A stretch of 23,028 bases of DNA from NCBI GenBank assembly GCA_047620505.1, contig JBLHKS010000116.1:1-23028 (forward strand). The letters are read 5' to 3'. The notes under the pieces were generated by a model, which saw nothing but the letters and a program-made list of their open reading frames with translations, was not told where the DNA came from and made no database searches. This DNA comes from JBLHKS01 sp047620505. GTDB taxonomy: Bacteria; Verrucomicrobiota; Verrucomicrobiia; Verrucomicrobiales; DEV007. Each line of letters starts with the position of its first letter. Within the stretch, counting starts at the first letter, position 1. The position numbers were made by a program, and so were the translations under genes. Below, piece by piece: positions 21,142 to 23,028 of this stretch.

Positions 21142-22932
21142 ATGAGTCAGCTCAGGTTCAACTTGGCGGTGGCGACTGCCCTGATCACGGTTGCGGGGCC
21201 GATTATGGCTCAGGATCTGGAGTATGAAGTTTTTCCGTTCCGTCCGAATTCGCAAAATGCCTTTCTGCTGCCCCGCCAAGCAATCGACCCGTTTGCAGAT
21301 TCGTTTGTGGATAACATGCCGTTTCCGTCGCCGGTCGAAATTTATTCCGACGGTGCGCTGGAAACGGATGATTGGTGGGATGTTCGCGTAGGTCTCGAAG
21401 ATAGGTTCAAATGGAAGGCGTTGCCCGCAGGGGTCAGGTTTCTATACCATAGGAAAACAGGTCTGCTCTACGTCGCAGCGCCGTCAGAAGTGCTTCCCGA
21501 ATTGAGGGATTTCGCTCGCGATCGACTTGAGAATTCGCCTTACAACATCGATGTCCGGCATCGAGTCATCCGCGCGCCAAAGAAAAACTTGGATCAGCAG
21601 CTGCTGGCTATGGGCGACCCGGGCGTCGAGTCGGTCGTCACCCTCATTCTTCCGTCAAGATCCGGACATCGCGGGCGGATCGAGTTTGAATCGGGTGAGC
21701 CGAATACGCCTGGCTGGATTCGTGCGTCGGTCCAAACGGAACCAGAATTCATCGCGGCACCTGTCTCCCCAAGTCCTTTGACGAGCCCAGTCGATCCGTT
21801 TGCTCCAGTCGATCCTTTCGCTACCACCCTCGTTGCCGATCCTCGATACAAGACCGATCCGGTGACTCCGGACATCGAATTAGAGGGCGAAATCGAAATC
21901 GAGGCGGTTTTCGCGGATGAGGATCGGCTATTCGCGCGGAAACGGTTTTTCAGCCGGACGGCCAGTGGCGAACTTCCTCAACCGCGGGTGCTGGCGGAAT
22001 CGAGCGACAAAGTTTACGTCCTGCTTCTCGATCCGATTCCGCGCCGAGTCGATCCTGATTCCCAGTTGCCGCCTGGAACGATCGAAAAGGCCCGAGAATT
22101 CTGGCGCGAACACGGGCCGTCGATCCGGGTTGAGGATGGGGAAACCAAGACTGACGACGGAACCCCGGCTGGCGTCGACGCTGATGGGATGTCGGCTGTG
22201 GTCTATCGTGTTCCACCGGGGTTCGCATCGAGCTATGTAGGGGCTCGTAGCTCCATGAATTCAGTCGATCCGTTTGCCGATCTTGAACCAATTCCGCCGA
22301 CTTCAACGAGACCCAAAATGGTCGGTAAACGCCTGGAGCTGGGTGCTTTCCGCGGGACGCTGAAGGCTGGGCGGCTTGGCGAAATAAGCGAGCTCTTCAA
22401 ACAACAAGGAATCTTATTCCCCGAAGGCTCCTGCGCAATCATGAACACGAAGACCGGCTCTTTGTTTATCCGCAACGGGCTAGGCGAGTTGGATTTGGTC
22501 GAGGCTTACTTGTCTCCTCGCCACTATGGGAGGTCCTTGAATTTAAAGACGCGTAGCAGCTGGATCGAAACAGGCAGCGATCAAGAAAGGACGATTCTGC
22601 AGCAGCTCAGCGTTCCCTCTAAAAGCGGCCAACGGGCGAAGGGAGAAGCCTACGGACAGGCGCGCGACAGCTTTGCACGAATGGAGTCCGATTTGGTTCT
22701 TGGCGCTGACGGGCTTACGATCGATTTTAACATTCATCAAGAGTATCGCCGATCTGATCGCCACGGAAGCCCGCTGTTTCTGGATCTTATGTTCACTCAA
22801 ACTCTTTGGTCTGGATTCCCGATCGACTATCCGTTAGTTGAAATCGGCACCGGTGATCAAGCTCGGCGGTTCGGCATGCAGCTCGTGGTTGAGAAGAAAA
22901 CTCGGCTCTTCAGGAAATATCGTGGCAGCTGA
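21142..22932 (+). CDS. Secreted modular protein with secretin-like short modules and VDPFA repeats
   Basis: This is a 596-aa protein with a signal peptide (1-23, 'LAVATALITVAGPIMAQ'). The ATG at 21142 is chosen because the signal peptide starts there. Two modules follow the 'LP.GV.F......TG.L.V......L..L' pattern found in verrucomicrobial and planctomycete secretin-associated proteins: about 92-130 ('LPAGVRFLYHRKTGLLYVAA') and about 416-460 ('LFKQQGILFPEGSCAIMNTKTGSLFIRN'). The pentapeptide (V/I)DPFA occurs four times (49, 217, 223, 375), in Pro-rich linkers between domains. No membrane helix follows the signal peptide, so it is probably periplasmic or outer-membrane associated. It stands alone between the pseudouridine synthase and a probable transposase. 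Function is unknown. Confidence 0.75.
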   Translation: MSQLRFNLAVATALITVAGPIMAQDLEYEVFPFRPNSQNAFLLPRQAIDPFADSFVDNMPFPSPVEIYSDGALETDDWWDVRVGLEDRFKWKALPAGVRFLYHRKTGLLYVAAPSEVLPELRDFARDRLENSPYNIDVRHRVIRAPKKNLDQQLLAMGDPGVESVVTLILPSRSGHRGRIEFESGEPNTPGWIRASVQTEPEFIAAPVSPSPLTSPVDPFAPVDPFATTLVADPRYKTDPVTPDIELEGEIEIEAVFADEDRLFARKRFFSRTASGELPQPRVLAESSDKVYVLLLDPIPRRVDPDSQLPPGTIEKAREFWREHGPSIRVEDGETKTDDGTPAGVDADGMSAVVYRVPPGFASSYVGARSSMNSVDPFADLEPIPPTSTRPKMVGKRLELGAFRGTLKAGRLGEISELFKQQGILFPEGSCAIMNTKTGSLFIRNGLGELDLVEAYLSPRHYGRSLNLKTRSSWIETGSDQERTILQQLSVPSKSGQRAKGEAYGQARDSFARMESDLVLGADGLTIDFNIHQEYRRSDRHGSPLFLDLMFTQTLWSGFPIDYPLVEIGTGDQARRFGMQLVVEKKTRLFRKYRGS

Positions 22933-22955
22933 AAGCATCGTAGTAGAGTGTATGA

Positions 22956-23028
22956 ATGAAAAGCCTCGCCCATCACTATGCTTTGTTACTGGGATTGGAA
23001 AGTCCGTGGAAAGTGGAATCAGTCGATC
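22956..23028 (+). CDS. N-terminus of a probable ISL3-type transposase (cut by window edge)
   Basis: The second of two nearby ATGs opens a frame reading 'MKSLAHHYALLLGLESPWKV' then 'ESVD' up to the window end (24 codons). 'LLGL..PW.V..VD' is the characteristic opening of ISL3-family (IS204/IS1001/IS1165) transposases and related zinc-finger transposases. The frame at the other ATG (22952) gives nothing recognisable. No terminal inverted repeat is seen in the 23 nt between the preceding gene and this start. It marks a mobile element entering at the right edge. Confidence 0.55.
   Translation, partial: MKSLAHHYALLLGLESPWKVESVD

Overview
This window most likely comes from a chromosome of a free-living member of Verrucomicrobiota, or a close PVC-superphylum relative. 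The evidence is indirect. It includes a single-haem lipoprotein of the planctomycete/verrucomicrobial cytochrome type, a Tat-exported Gfo/Idh/MocA oxidoreductase, an ECF sigma factor overlapping a FecR-like membrane protein, a secreted protein with secretin-like short modules common in this phylum, and weak Shine-Dalgarno sequences before most starts. No rRNA, tRNA or CRISPR array was seen.

Layout. Positions 1-1344 (minus) hold a two-gene sugar-metabolism operon: a Zn-dependent dehydrogenase followed by a TIM-barrel isomerase/epimerase cut by the window edge. Positions 1345-2311 are gene-poor and may hold protein debris. Next comes a putative HTH protein (minus) whose start codon overlaps that of a divergent cytochrome c lipoprotein (plus). 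Positions 3744-9147 hold a large secreted alpha/beta hydrolase, glyoxalase I (minus), a degenerate receiver-PAS protein, a Tat-exported oxidoreductase and a coupled DUF4199 membrane protein. Positions 9276-12000 hold three genes joined by 4-nt overlaps: a class-V aminotransferase, a small-molecule nucleotidyltransferase and a CDP-alcohol phosphotransferase. This is the logic of a CMP-activated head-group pathway, possibly phosphonolipid synthesis. Positions 12010-15340 (minus) hold a double-Usp/DUF389 membrane protein and an Amt ammonium transporter with its own terminator and a sigma-54-like promoter. Positions 15543-16563 (plus) hold a small membrane protein and an SDR. Positions 16574-17978 (minus) hold two envelope proteins sharing a homologous C-terminal domain. 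Positions 18180-20128 hold an ECF sigma factor and FecR-like protein with an inverted-repeat-rich leader. Then come a sigma-factor fragment, an RluA-type pseudouridine synthase, a secreted modular protein with VDPFA repeats and the first 24 codons of a probable ISL3-type transposase.

The most unusual signal is not a gene. A palindromic word, CAGCAGCTGCTGG or a large part of it, recurs 14 times across the window, about every 1.6 kb. It sits in unrelated genes on both strands and in non-coding DNA. Every Gln-Leu-Leu I found is written CAG CTG CTG, while Gln-Leu and Leu-Leu pairs elsewhere use mixed codons. This looks like a highly iterated palindrome selected at the DNA level. The second most interesting item is the aminotransferase-nucleotidyltransferase-CDP-alcohol transferase trio.
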